This document shows positions 50,433 to 59,437 of a DNA stretch of 64,000 bases, in pieces (positions within the stretch are counted from its first letter, which is position 1; every line of letters starts with the position of its first letter). Origin of the DNA: Conexibacter sp. SYSU D00693 (lineage in GTDB: Bacteria; Actinomycetota; Thermoleophilia; Solirubrobacterales; Solirubrobacteraceae). Below the pieces are notes generated by a model, which searched no databases, was not told the origin of the DNA, and was given only the letters and a program-made list of their open reading frames with translations. The DNA is taken from contig NZ_CP070950.1 in assembly GCF_017084525.1 (NCBI RefSeq), positions 3,658,001-3,722,000 on the forward strand, given 5' to 3'. A program made the position numbers and the translations under genes.

Positions 50433-52088
50433 TCAGCGGGCGACGGTGACCTTGACCGTGGTGGGCGACGTCCGGTTGCCGGCGGCGTCGACCGCGACGG
50501 TCCGCAGGCGCACGACCCCGCCGCCGGCGCGGCGCAGCGCGCTGCGCACCTTCTTGGGCAGCGCCACCTTGACGGTCGTCGCGGTCCCGGCCGCGACGCC
50601 GACGCTGCGGCCCTTGAGCTTGACCTTGCGCGCCTTGCCCTTCGGGTCGACGTCGCCCGTGACCTGGACGAGGCACGCCTCCGAGCAGGTCAGGCGCAGC
50701 TTCACCGACGTCGCGCCGAGCTTCAGCCGCTTGGCCGCGGTCGGCTCGAGCGCCGGCGGCGTGCGGTCCACGGGGCGCTGCTGGACGGGCGACCCGCCCT
50801 TGCTCTGCGGGGTCTGGGGCTGCACCACGCGATCGGGCTCCGCCGGCCAGGCGTCGTCGCGCACCCACGCGACGGGGCTGCCGCCGCTGACCGACTCGCC
50901 GAGGACGACGGCCTTGCCGTTGCGGGCGACCTCGGGGTGGAGGCTGACGTTCGTGCCCGGCATGCCGAGGACGGTGGTCTCGAGCGTGCCGTCGGCCGCG
51001 CGCATCGTCGCGCGCGGGGCGTTGATCGGCTGGCCGAGGAAGGCGTTGGTCGTGAACTGCCAGACCGAGAGCTCGCGGCCGTCGGGCAGGCCGATCGCAC
51101 GGCCGTCGAAGGTGCCGGTCATCTCGGTCCCGAGCTGCTGGGCCGGGCCGGCCGTGCCGTTGGCCAGGCGCGTGCGGCGCAGGACGGTCCCGGCGGCGTC
51201 GTCGTGCCACACCAGGTGTGCGACGCCCGCGTCGTCCACGTCGAGGGTCCCGAAGCCGTCGATGGCGGGGACCATCGAGCCCCAGGCGCCGCCTGCGGGC
51301 CGCGTGATGGTGCGCAGCGGCGTGGCGCCCAGGACCGTCGCGACGGCGGTGCCGTCCTCTCCGACGCTGAGCCGGGGGAGCTGGGCGTCGCCGGTGGCCA
51401 GCGTGTCGACCGCCGACCAGGCGCTCGCCGCGCGGGGCAGGTCGGCGGCCTCGATGCGGAAGTCGCCCGCGCCGCTCGAGCCGCCGCCGACGACGGCGAA
51501 GCGCTCCCAGACGGTGGTGAGGTCGCCGTCGCCGTCGAGGCCGCTGGCGGAGTGGACGAAGCTGCCCGCCCCCAGCGCGACCGGTGCCTCGAAGCTGCCG
51601 CCGGGCGCGCGGCGCACCGCGGCGATGCCGGTGCTCGAGGAGAAGAGCACGGCGGCGTCGCCGCGCCGGTTCATGACCACCTGCGGCTCGGCCGTCGCGG
51701 CGGTGGCCACCGTCTGTGCCGGTCCGAAGCCCTGGCCCGGCGCGCGCACGGCCGCCTGGACCGTCGCGTCGATCGTCGGCGCGGAGCTCGCCCACGTGAC
51801 GACGGCGGTGCCGTCCGCGGCCATCGCGACGTCGGGGTTGATGCCGGATGTGGTCAGGACCTGTGCCGGGCCGAACGTGCCGCCCGGCGGGCGGAAGGAG
51901 GCCTCGACGTTGGCGCCGCTGCGCGCGTAGACGAGGACCGCGCCGCCCTGGTGGTCGACGGCGAGGTCCGCCGTGTGGGCGTCGGAGGGGGCGACGGGCT
52001 GCGGCCCGAACCACCCCTCGGCGGAGGCGGTGGCGGGGAGGGCGGCCGCGGCGAGGGTCGCGGCCGCGAGGAGCGGGAGGAGGCGCAC
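50433..52088 (-). CDS. secreted beta-repeat (propeller-like) surface protein
   Basis: This 551-residue exported protein has a signal peptide (LLPLLAAATLAAAALPATASA). About 400 residues of ~45-residue repeats follow, of the form DxxGxAVxxW...FGPAQ (DHQGGAVLVYARSG, AADGTAVVTWASS, NRRGDAAVLF, GEDGTAVATV). A Pro/Gln linker and a C-terminal beta domain come last, with two cysteines (LTCSEACLVQVTGD) and an AVDAAGNRTSPTTVKVTV ending. The repeats suggest a beta-propeller. No catalytic motif is seen. GTG 52088 chosen for the signal peptide; GTG 52094 possible. Confidence 0.7.
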   Translation of the reverse strand: MRLLPLLAAATLAAAALPATASAEGWFGPQPVAPSDAHTADLAVDHQGGAVLVYARSGANVEASFRPPGGTFGPAQVLTTSGINPDVAMAADGTAVVTWASSAPTIDATVQAAVRAPGQGFGPAQTVATAATAEPQVVMNRRGDAAVLFSSSTGIAAVRRAPGGSFEAPVALGAGSFVHSASGLDGDGDLTTVWERFAVVGGGSSGAGDFRIEAADLPRAASAWSAVDTLATGDAQLPRLSVGEDGTAVATVLGATPLRTITRPAGGAWGSMVPAIDGFGTLDVDDAGVAHLVWHDDAAGTVLRRTRLANGTAGPAQQLGTEMTGTFDGRAIGLPDGRELSVWQFTTNAFLGQPINAPRATMRAADGTLETTVLGMPGTNVSLHPEVARNGKAVVLGESVSGGSPVAWVRDDAWPAEPDRVVQPQTPQSKGGSPVQQRPVDRTPPALEPTAAKRLKLGATSVKLRLTCSEACLVQVTGDVDPKGKARKVKLKGRSVGVAAGTATTVKVALPKKVRSALRRAGGGVVRLRTVAVDAAGNRTSPTTVKVTVAR

Positions 52089-52152
52089 GCCCACCCATCG
52101 TCCGTCCGTCCACCCGGGTTGAGCGCCGCGTCCTGGCCCGAACCCGCCCGCC

Positions 52153-53538
52153 CTAGGCGCGCTGCACCGGGCCGCCCTCGCGCGCCCAGCGCGGGACACC
52201 GCCCTCGACGACGTGCAGCACGTCGCGCACGCCGAGGCGGCGCAGGAGGCTCGCCCCGACCGCGGCGCGCTGGCCCGACGCGCAGATGGCGGCGGCGGGG
52301 CGGTCGGGGTCCAGGCCCTCGGGCCGCTCGCGCAGCCCGTGGTAGGGCGCGTGGAGGGAGCCGGGGACGTGCCCGGCCGCCCACTCGTCGGCCTCGCGGA
52401 CGTCGACGAGCTGCACGCCCTGGCCCGCGGGCTCCCAGCGCTCGCGCAGCTCGGGCACGGTGATGCGCGCGATCCGCTCGACGGCGAGCCCCTCCTCGCG
52501 CCACGACGTCATGCCGCCAGCGAGGTGCCCGGTGACCGTGCGCACGCCGACGGCGGCGGCGAGCAGCGCGGCGTGCGCGGCGTCCTCGTCGTCGCGGCCG
52601 ACGAGCACCAGCGGCTCGTCGGCGCGGGCCAGCCACGCGAGCTTCGAGCCGAAGCCGGCGCGCAGCGCCGTGATCGAGACCGCGCCCGGGACGTGGGCCT
52701 CGTCGAACTGCAGGTCGGTGCGGACGTCGACGACGAGCGCGCCGCCCTCGGCCGCCTCGAGGACCTGTCGCGGCGTGAGCGGGGCGCTCGCCGGCGCACC
52801 GGTGAGCAACGGCCCGCGATTGAGCTCGACGATCGCCTCGAAGTTCGGTGGTTGGGGCGGCAGCGCGGCGGTCGCCTGCGCGACGAACTCCGCCTCGTCC
52901 GCGATGGCCAGCAGCGGCTGGTTGGTGCGCTCGAAGCCGATCGTCGAGGCGACCTTGAGGTCCATGCCGGGACCGCCGCACAGCGAGCCGCCGAGGTGCC
53001 CGGGCCAGACCTCGGTCGTGTCGGGCAGCGCCAGCAGGCGGTCGTGCAGCGAGCGGAAGATCGCGCGGGCGCCCGCCTCGCGCTCGACCGCCAGGTCCGG
53101 CCGCGCGACGTCGCCGACGAACAGCGAGTCGCCCGTCAGCACGGCCCACGGCTCGGCGCTGCGCGCCCGGTCGACGAGCGCGAAGGCGGTGTGCTCGGGG
53201 CGGTGGCCCGGGGTGTGCAGCGCGCGGATGGTGAGCGAGCCGAGCTCGAGCTCCCAGCCGTCCTCGATCGGCTCGTGGTCGTAGGCGGCTTCGGCCAGCC
53301 GGTGCACGTGGATCGTCGCGCCGGTGGCGGCGACCAGCCGGCCGTGGCCGGAGACGTGGTCGGCGTGGGTGTGGGTCTCCAGGACGTGGGCGATGCGCAC
53401 GCCGACGTAGCGCGCGAGGCGCAGGACCTCCCCGACGTCCAGCGGCGGGTCGACGACGGCCGCGACGCCGGCGTCCTCGTCGCCGACGAGGTAGCTCGCA
53501 CAGCCGAGGTCGTCGTGGGTCAGCTGGCGGAAGAGCAC
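52153..53538 (-). CDS. MBL-fold persulfide dioxygenase-like protein with two rhodanese domains
   Basis: 461 residues. Residues 1-230 are an ETHE1/GloB-like metallo-hydrolase (ETHTHADHVSGHGRL, HTPGHRPEHTAF, TGDSLFVGDVARPDL, VWPGHLGGSLCGG). Two rhodanese domains follow. The first (ALVVDVRTDLQFDEAHVPGA) has no active-site cysteine (LVLVGRDDED). The second (VQLVDVREADEWAAGHVPGS) has it in AAICASGQRAA. Such proteins oxidise glutathione or other persulfides in sulfide/thiosulfate metabolism. It is the last gene of a four-gene minus-strand operon, 4 nt after a small membrane protein gene. Confidence 0.9.
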   Translation of the reverse strand: MLFRQLTHDDLGCASYLVGDEDAGVAAVVDPPLDVGEVLRLARYVGVRIAHVLETHTHADHVSGHGRLVAATGATIHVHRLAEAAYDHEPIEDGWELELGSLTIRALHTPGHRPEHTAFALVDRARSAEPWAVLTGDSLFVGDVARPDLAVEREAGARAIFRSLHDRLLALPDTTEVWPGHLGGSLCGGPGMDLKVASTIGFERTNQPLLAIADEAEFVAQATAALPPQPPNFEAIVELNRGPLLTGAPASAPLTPRQVLEAAEGGALVVDVRTDLQFDEAHVPGAVSITALRAGFGSKLAWLARADEPLVLVGRDDEDAAHAALLAAAVGVRTVTGHLAGGMTSWREEGLAVERIARITVPELRERWEPAGQGVQLVDVREADEWAAGHVPGSLHAPYHGLRERPEGLDPDRPAAAICASGQRAAVGASLLRRLGVRDVLHVVEGGVPRWAREGGPVQRA

Positions 53539-53542
53539 CGAC

Positions 53543-53908
53543 CTAGCGGCCGCGCAGCTGGACGGCCGTCGCCGTGTCGGCGGCCGTCAGGGCCAGCATC
53601 GCCTTCTGCGTCAGCCGGGCTCGCTTCGCGTCGCGCCGGCGGCCGACCTCGCGGAAGTGGGCGGCGAAGACGAGGTTGAGCGCTCCCCGCGCGAGCATCC
53701 ACCGCGCGGGGTTGCGGCCGGACAGCAGACCCGGGACGAGCGCCAGGTCGGCGGCCCCGACGGCGCGGGCGGGGCCCGGCTCGAGGTCGGCCAACGGCCC
53801 GAAGCGCCGCGGCGCCACGAGCAGCGCGACGCCGATGACCAGCGTGACGAGGCCGACGAACCGCGGTGCCTGCTCGACCGGCGTGGGCACGGGCTTGGCG
53901 GAGTCCAT
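53543..53908 (-). CDS. small membrane protein
   Basis: This 121-residue protein has two or three hydrophobic segments (RFVGLVTLVIGVALLVAP; ARAVGAADLALVPGLLSG; ALNLVFAAHF) and a basic C-terminal helix ending in AMLALTAADTATAVQLRGR. No named family is assigned. ATG at 53908. It lies between a hypothetical gene (10 nt upstream) and the MBL-rhodanese gene (4 nt downstream), so it is part of that operon. Confidence 0.7.
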   Translation of the reverse strand: MDSAKPVPTPVEQAPRFVGLVTLVIGVALLVAPRRFGPLADLEPGPARAVGAADLALVPGLLSGRNPARWMLARGALNLVFAAHFREVGRRRDAKRARLTQKAMLALTAADTATAVQLRGR

Positions 53909-53918
53909 GGGCGCGACC

Positions 53919-54545
53919 CTAACCGGCGACGAGCGGGTGGTCGCGCGGGGCGAAGCCGGCCTCGAGCGCGGCCACGGAGGTGGGCGGCGTGAGGAGCAGC
54001 AGCGGGCCGGGCGCGGGAGCGTCGTCGCGCAGCGCGCCGAAGGCCCACGCCCGCGGGCCGTCCGCGGTGACGACGAAGGGCGCCCCGGCCGCGTCGAGCA
54101 CCATCGCGCCCACGGGCAGCGCGGCGGGGTCGACCTCGCCGTGGAGCCGGCGCCCTGCGGCGAGGCCGTCGCGCGGGCGGGCGCCCGCGCGAAGGCGCTC
54201 GTGGTGCAGGCGCTCGTCGAGCTCGGTGACGTTCGCAGCCGAGGAGCCGGCGAGGAACGCCCTGGCGTCGGCGTGCCGGCACTCCAGGCACGGCCGGTGA
54301 CCGGCGGCCAGCGCCGTCGCCTCGTCGCGGAAGAAGAGGCCGGTGTACCCGCCGGCCTCGGGCATCGGCCCGCCGCGCGAGCGCCCGCGGAACGCGGGCA
54401 CGCAGGTGATCCACCGCCGGCCCTGCCACCCGCGCACCGCCTGCCGACCGCCGTCGTGCAGCGCGCCCCGGTTGCCGAAGGCCGGAAGCCGCACCGGCGC
54501 GACGTGCAGCGCCCCGAGCGGGTCGCAGCCGACGGGGAGCGGCAC
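53919..54545 (-). CDS. hypothetical protein with RPCLECR motif
   Basis: This 208-residue soluble protein of unknown function contains GYTGLFFRDEATALAAGHRPCLECRHADARAF. The spacing of RPCxxCR after an AAG/GHRP element recalls the Ada zinc domain, but the other zinc cysteines are missing. The remainder includes LHGEVDPAALPVGAMVLDAAGAPFVV and a hydrophobic C-terminus. A GTG start sits 3 nt after the stop of the kinase-like gene, indicating cotranscription. Confidence 0.65.
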   Translation of the reverse strand: MPLPVGCDPLGALHVAPVRLPAFGNRGALHDGGRQAVRGWQGRRWITCVPAFRGRSRGGPMPEAGGYTGLFFRDEATALAAGHRPCLECRHADARAFLAGSSAANVTELDERLHHERLRAGARPRDGLAAGRRLHGEVDPAALPVGAMVLDAAGAPFVVTADGPRAWAFGALRDDAPAPGPLLLLTPPTSVAALEAGFAPRDHPLVAG

Positions 54546-54548
54546 GCC

Positions 54549-56534
54549 TCAGGCGGTGGCCGGGGCCGCCTGCTGCACCCGGTTCCACTCGATCCACCCG
54601 AGCCCCTCGCGGCCGTCCCCGGCGCGCACGCGCGCCATCGCGCGCACGAAGTGCGAGCGCCGACCATCGGGCGCCAGCAGGAGGATCGGGCCGTAGGCGA
54701 GCGGCTCCACGTCCAGGGCGGGACCGGCGGCGCCGTGGTCGAGGCGATCGCCGGCCACGAGGCCGTCCGGGCGCTCGACGAGGGCCGAGCCCGCCTCGCC
54801 CAGCTCGGTCACGGCCCCGCCCTCCTGGCAGTAGCCCACGCCGCGGCCGGGGAACTGCGGCGTGGTGACCATGTGCGTGTGGGTGCCCTCGCCGAGGTGG
54901 AAGGCGCTCCACATCCAGTCCGTCGCCCACCAGTCGCGCGCGCCCCACGAGTGGTCGCGCTGGCCCGGGCCGTCGAGCTCGAAGGTGTCGTCGCCCACGC
55001 GCACGGTCCCGCGCACCCGGCACGGGACCTCGTAGCGCGCGCCGATCCGCCAGCGGTACGGCGCGCCGTCGGTCTCCCACACGAGGTCGAGCTCGACCTC
55101 CACCGGCTGGCCCTCCTCGCCCTCGCGCAGGAGGTCCGCCGGGTCGTCGTGGGCGGCGCCCGTCCCGCGCAGGACCACGCGCCAGCGCTCGAGCGGCACC
55201 TCGCAGCGCTGCTCGGCGGCGTAGCGGTCGGTCTCCAGGCGCTGGACGTCGTCGTCGGGCGCCGGCAGCGGTGCCGCGGCGTCGACGAGCATGACCGTCG
55301 GGCGCTCCGGGCCGCACACGCATGCCGTGTAGAGCGCGATGCCCTGGTTGGGCAGGCGGCCGAGGCGGGCGTAGACGCCCAGCGAGCCGTCGGCGCTCAC
55401 CGCGTCGAAGTACCAGCTCTCGTTCCACAGCGGCTCGGGCCCCGGCGTGTGGCGCCCCTCGTCCTGGGCGTCGGGGACGAGCGCGGGCTGCGCGGACCCG
55501 CCGCCTGGCCTGGGCAGCAGGTCGAGCGCGTCGAGGTCGAGGACCTGCGCGCACACGCGCGCGAAGACCGCCATGAACATGTCGTCGCCGCGTTCGGTGC
55601 GCTCGACGACCATCGGCGGGATCGTCGCCATGAGCAGCCCCAGGAAGGTCTGGCGGCGGTACTCCTCCCAGCACGTCTCCCAGCTCAGCGCGTCCACGCC
55701 GCGGGCCAGCAGCGCCTCGTGGTAGGCGCGCACGAGGCTTCGCTCGTGGGCGCGGCGCTCCTCGGTGGTCAGGCTCGTGCCCAGGAAGTAGGACAGGTCG
55801 GTCACCGCCGGCCCCCAGCCGACGGTCTGCCAGTCCACGACCGTCACGCCGCCCGGCGAGAAGAGGAGGTTGTCGAGGCGGAAGTCGCCGTGGACGAGCC
55901 CGAGCGGCGGCCGGCGGTCGGCGACCCAGGCGTCGTGGCTGAGCACGAAGCGCTCGGCGACCTCGACGTGCGCCGGGTCCAGGCGGTCGGCGTAGCGCTC
56001 GAGGAAGCCCGGCAGCAGCGCCGCGTGCAGCGCCTGCGTCAGCGGCGAGTCGGGGTTCAGCCAGCCCTCCACCGCGAGCCCGAGGTCGCCCAGGACGGGC
56101 GCGTGCAGCGCGGCCATCGCCTCCACGGCCTGGCGCGCCTCCGGCGCCGTGCAGCCGGTCACCTGGTCGCCCTGGGCGCCGTCGACCACGTCCTCGAGCA
56201 CGAGGGTGAACCAGCCGTCGGCCTCGTCGTAGGTCGCCAGGTGACAGCCGGCGAGCGGCCCGCGCAGCCGGTCGGCGAGCTCGCGGTAGAAGCGGACCTC
56301 GCGCGCGTAGGCGCCCATGCCCACGCCGGTCGCGCGGCTCGTCGTGTCGTCGGAGGCGAGCTTCACCACGACGGACTCCTCGGCGCCGCCGCCGGCCGGG
56401 TCGCGGAAGCGCACGCGGTGGCTCTGGCTCATCTGGCCCGTGCCGATCCGCGCGCGGTCCAGCAGCTCGAGGCGGCGGCCGAGCACCTCCGCGAGCCAGC
56501 CGGCGGTGATCAGGTCAGGGGTCCGGATGAGCAT
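54549..56534 (-). CDS. aminoglycoside/ecdysteroid-kinase-like protein fused to a beta-rich C-terminal domain
   Basis: 661 residues. Residues 1-365 are a protein-kinase-like (APH/EcKinase, acyl-CoA dehydrogenase-associated) fold. They show VVVKLASDD (nucleotide-binding lysine), LGLVHGDFRLDNLLF (catalytic D and N), and VVDWQTVGWGPAVTDLSYFL (metal aspartate). Residues ~400-661 form a separate beta-rich domain (ESWYFDAVSADGSLGVYARLG, GQRDHSWGARDWW). That domain resembles the DUF7064/7065-type lipocalin-like domains found beside such kinases. It probably phosphorylates a small hydroxylated substrate. First gene of the operon; ATG 56534, divergent from dinB. Confidence 0.78.
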   Translation of the reverse strand: MLIRTPDLITAGWLAEVLGRRLELLDRARIGTGQMSQSHRVRFRDPAGGGAEESVVVKLASDDTTSRATGVGMGAYAREVRFYRELADRLRGPLAGCHLATYDEADGWFTLVLEDVVDGAQGDQVTGCTAPEARQAVEAMAALHAPVLGDLGLAVEGWLNPDSPLTQALHAALLPGFLERYADRLDPAHVEVAERFVLSHDAWVADRRPPLGLVHGDFRLDNLLFSPGGVTVVDWQTVGWGPAVTDLSYFLGTSLTTEERRAHERSLVRAYHEALLARGVDALSWETCWEEYRRQTFLGLLMATIPPMVVERTERGDDMFMAVFARVCAQVLDLDALDLLPRPGGGSAQPALVPDAQDEGRHTPGPEPLWNESWYFDAVSADGSLGVYARLGRLPNQGIALYTACVCGPERPTVMLVDAAAPLPAPDDDVQRLETDRYAAEQRCEVPLERWRVVLRGTGAAHDDPADLLREGEEGQPVEVELDLVWETDGAPYRWRIGARYEVPCRVRGTVRVGDDTFELDGPGQRDHSWGARDWWATDWMWSAFHLGEGTHTHMVTTPQFPGRGVGYCQEGGAVTELGEAGSALVERPDGLVAGDRLDHGAAGPALDVEPLAYGPILLLAPDGRRSHFVRAMARVRAGDGREGLGWIEWNRVQQAAPATA

Positions 56535-56598
56535 CGGCGCGACCCTAACCGCGCGTCGGGGCTCCGGCGCGACCTGCGCAGTTCCGCCGCAGACGGTG

Positions 56599-56612
56599 CG
56601 AACATCTGTTCG
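56599..56612. promoter_or_regulatory. LexA (SOS) box at the dinB start
   Basis: CGAAC-ATCT-GTTCG matches the Gram-positive LexA half-sites perfectly, with one mismatch in the preferred spacer pattern. Its last base is the first base of the GTG start, so bound LexA would cover the transcription start. Confidence 0.75.
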
Positions 56613-57735
56613 TGTCGTGCGCCACCCCGATCCTCCACGCGGACGCCGATGCGTTCTACGCGGCGGTGGCCCAGCGCGACGACCCGGCACTGCGCCGGCG
56701 GCCGGTCGCGGTCGGCGGCTGGGTCGTCATGGCGGCCTCCTACGAGGCGCGCGCCTTCGGGGTGCGGGGCGGGATGCCCCCGCCGCCGCGCGCCGGCGGT
56801 GCCCCGAGCTCGTGGTCGTCGAGTCCGACTTCGCGGCCTACCGCGAGGCCAGCGACCAGCTCTTCGCCGCCTTCCGCGAGGCCGCGCCGATCGTCCAGGC
56901 GGGCTCGATGGAGGAGGCCTTCCTCGACGTCCGCGACGTCGGCCGCGACCCCGGCGAGCTCGCCACCGCGCTGCGCGCGCGGGTGCGCGAGGAGGCCGGG
57001 CTCGCCCTGACGGTCGGCGTCGCCCGCACGAAGGTCCTGGCGAAGCTCGCGAGCCGCTCCGCGAAGCCCGACGGCCTGCGCGTGGTCGCCCCCGCGGACG
57101 AGCTGGCCTTCCTGCACCCGCTCGCGCTCGAGGACGTCTGGGGCGTCGGACCGGCGACGGCGGGCAGGCTGCGCGCCCACGGCGTCCTGACCGTCGGCCA
57201 GGCGGCGGGGCTCGACGAGGCGACGCTCATGCGCCTGGCCGGCAAGGCGGCCGGGCGCTACGTCCACACGATCGCCCGCAACGAGGACCTGCGGCCCGTC
57301 CAGCGCCGGCGGGGACGCCGCTCCTTCGGCGCTCAGCGCTCCCTCGGCCGGCGCCCGCGGACGCTGCGCGACGTCGACGAGGCGCTCGCCGGACTCGTCG
57401 ACCGCGTCGCCGAGCGCCTGCAGCGCGCCGGCCGGGCGGGCCGGACGGTCGTCCTGCGCCTGCGCCACCGCGACATGTCGCGCACCACCCGCTCGTGCAC
57501 GCTGCACCGCGCGACGGCGGAGGCGCCCCCGCTGCTCACCGCCGCCCGGGGCCTCCTGCACGCCGCCGTCCCGCTCCTGCGCGCCCGCGGCATCACGCTC
57601 GTGGGCGTCACCGTCACCAACCTCGACGGTCCGGGCCTCGGGGAGCAGCTGCGCCTCGCGCTCGACCCGCCATCCGGATCGGACGGTCACCGGGAGCTGA
57701 CTGGTCAAGTTGACACAGCTTCGTGGTCCATGTGA
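56612..57735 (+). pseudogene. dinB: DNA polymerase IV (dinB) with an apparent 1-nt frameshift
   Basis: The GTG at 56612 opens a Y-family polymerase ([30 protein letters not shown], then [14 protein letters not shown]). Reading then leaves frame at a run of five C (56777-56781). The -1 frame continues perfectly: [29 protein letters not shown] with catalytic acidic residues, then VGVARTKVLAKLAS, the HhH-like VWGVGPATAGRLRAHG, and a little-finger domain to 57735. A sixth C would restore the gene (~374 aa). The cause is a sequencing error in a homopolymer, a true mutation, or programmed -1 slippage. Pol IV carries out error-prone translesion synthesis, and the LexA box fits SOS control. Confidence 0.85.
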
Positions 57736-57839
57736 CGATGGCGTACGGGCACGCCGCCGGGCTGCTTTCGTCGGCACGCCCGGCGGCGACCGCCCTCGTT
57801 GTGGGAGGCTCGCACCGTCCACGAGCAGGAGGCGACGCG

Positions 57840-58703
57840 GTGCGGCGGATGAGGGGCGGGGTCCTGGCGGCGGTGACGGCGTGTGCGCTGCTCGCCGGCG
57901 GCGCGACGACGGCGGCGAGCGCCGCGTCGCAGGGCGTCAACGACTGGACCTGCGAGCCCAGCGCCGAGCACCCGCGGCCGCTCGTCCTCGTCCACGGCCT
58001 GGGCGCGAACGGTCCGACGAACTGGGGCTACCTGGCGCCGCGCCTCGCGCAGGCGGGGTGGTGCGTGTACTTCCTGACCTACGGCGTGGACCCGCGGACG
58101 GCGCTGCTGCCCTACCGCCCGGGCGGCACGATCCCGATGGAGCGCAGCGCGCCCGAGCTGCGGGCGTTCGTCGACCGTGTGCTCGCGTCGACCGGCGCGT
58201 CGCAGGTCGACCTGGTCGGTCACTCCGAGGGGACCGTCATGCCGCGGTACTACCTCGAGCGCCTCGGCGGCGCCCCGAAGGTCAAGCGCTTCGTGGCGCT
58301 CACGCCCCTGTGGCGGGGGACCGACGTCCTGGGCCTCGCGACGCTCAAGGCCCTGGCGCCGCCGGTGCTCGGCGACCTCGCGGTGAAGCTCGCGGTGAAG
58401 CTCGTGGCGAGCCTCTGCGGGTCCTGCCCGCAGTTCCTCAAGGGCTCGGCGTACCTCAACGACCTCAACGCCGACGGCGAGGCCGTGCCCGGCATCGAGC
58501 ACACGAACATCATGACCCGCTACGACGAGCTCGTGCAGCCGTACACGAGCGGCGTCATGCGCGACGGCGGGACGAACGTCGTGGTCCAGGACGTCTGCCC
58601 CGGGGACCTCTCCGAGCACGCGCTCGTGGCCTTCGACCCGGTGGTCCTCCAGCTCGTGCGCAACGCGCTGGACCCCGGGCGCGCCGCGCCGGTGCGCTGC
58701 TGA
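57840..58703 (+). CDS. secreted triacylglycerol lipase (EstA/class 2 type)
   Basis: This 287-residue exported lipase has signal peptide GGVLAAVTACALLAGGATTAASA and oxyanion LVHGLGANGPTNWGYLAP. The nucleophile is S129 in VDLVGHSEGTVMPRYYLE (GHSQG in most relatives), and paired cysteines lie near CGSC. It resembles EstA/LipB-type lipases of actinobacteria that hydrolyse acylglycerols outside the cell. The GTG at 57840 has AGGAGG 7 nt upstream, a decisive ribosome site. A possible promoter is TTGACA (57710-57715) with GACGAT 18 bp later, lying inside the end of dinB. Confidence 0.88.
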   Translation: MRRMRGGVLAAVTACALLAGGATTAASAASQGVNDWTCEPSAEHPRPLVLVHGLGANGPTNWGYLAPRLAQAGWCVYFLTYGVDPRTALLPYRPGGTIPMERSAPELRAFVDRVLASTGASQVDLVGHSEGTVMPRYYLERLGGAPKVKRFVALTPLWRGTDVLGLATLKALAPPVLGDLAVKLAVKLVASLCGSCPQFLKGSAYLNDLNADGEAVPGIEHTNIMTRYDELVQPYTSGVMRDGGTNVVVQDVCPGDLSEHALVAFDPVVLQLVRNALDPGRAAPVRC

Positions 58704-58804
58704 GCCCTCGTCGTCACACCACAAACCTCTCTGTGAAAATTGCGGATGACAACAAAGTCCTGATCTGGGAAGGTCGATCGCCCGCCCTGCCCAGGAGGAC
58801 CGTC

Positions 58805-58996
58805 GTGCCCCAGTCCGTGTCGTCCAGCGAGAGCCGCACCACCACGGCCTCGATGTCGTCCAGCGCGCTCGTCGTGACCGACTACCTGCGCGAGCTGCGC
58901 GCCCAGGCCGGCTGGCGCCGCGCCCGCGTCGCCGCCACCAGCACCAGCGCCGCCGCCCGCGTGCGCGCCCAGCTGGCGCAGCGCCCGCCGCGCTAG
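58805..58996 (+). CDS. 63-aa orphan small protein
   Basis: MPQSVSSSESRTTTASMSSS begins this short Ser/Thr-rich then Arg/Ala-rich protein (DYLRELRAQAGWRRARVAA). It has no membrane segment and no recognised family. Support comes from AGGAGG 6 nt before the GTG at 58805, and from the unusually AT-rich 50 bases before it (58720-58770). Those stand out in this genome and probably hold a promoter. It could be a small regulator or nucleic-acid-binding peptide. Confidence 0.55.
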   Translation: MPQSVSSSESRTTTASMSSSALVVTDYLRELRAQAGWRRARVAATSTSAAARVRAQLAQRPPR

Positions 58997-59074
58997 CGGC
59001 TCCGTAGAGCTCCACAGGTCGGTCGCGTCCTCCTTGCGGAGGTCGCGGCCACGGCGGTCGCCGATGCTCCTCCC

Positions 59075-59386
59075 ATGAAGCTCATCGACCGCTCCCCCGG
59101 CCTCTTCATCTGCGCCGCCTTCGCGGTGGTCTACGGCGTCATCGGCGTCGAGGCCTGGATGTGGACGGCCGCGTCCGTCGCCGCCGTGGCGGGGACGCTC
59201 ACGCTCATCATCGCCGTCGCGCTGGCCATCGGCACCGCCTTCTACAAGCTCCTCGACGACGGCACGGACGCCCAGCCGGTCCCCGCGGCGACGCCCGAGC
59301 CCGTCGAGCGCCCGCAGGCCGTCCGCGTCCCGGCCGCGCGCCCCGCGCGTCCGGCGCCGCGAGTCCCCGCCGGCCTCGGGGTCTAG
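59075..59386 (+). CDS. small two-helix membrane protein
   Basis: This 103-residue protein has two transmembrane helices (LFICAAFAVVYGVIGVEAWM; AAVAGTLTLIIAVALAIGTAF) and a Pro/Ala/Arg-rich tail. No named family. ATG 59075 follows CTCCTCCC with no clear ribosome site. A strong hairpin terminator follows the stop. Confidence 0.7.
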   Translation: MKLIDRSPGLFICAAFAVVYGVIGVEAWMWTAASVAAVAGTLTLIIAVALAIGTAFYKLLDDGTDAQPVPAATPEPVERPQAVRVPAARPARPAPRVPAGLGV

Positions 59387-59397
59387 CCACGGCCGCT

Positions 59398-59427
59398 GCG
59401 CCCGGGCCGTCCTGGCGGCCCGGGCGC
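59398..59427. terminator. bidirectional hairpin terminator
   Basis: A perfect 12-bp stem GCGCCCGGGCCG/CGGCCCGGGCGC with a six-base loop, between convergent genes ending at 59386 and 59438. Confidence 0.7.
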
Positions 59428-59437
59428 GGCGCCGTGC

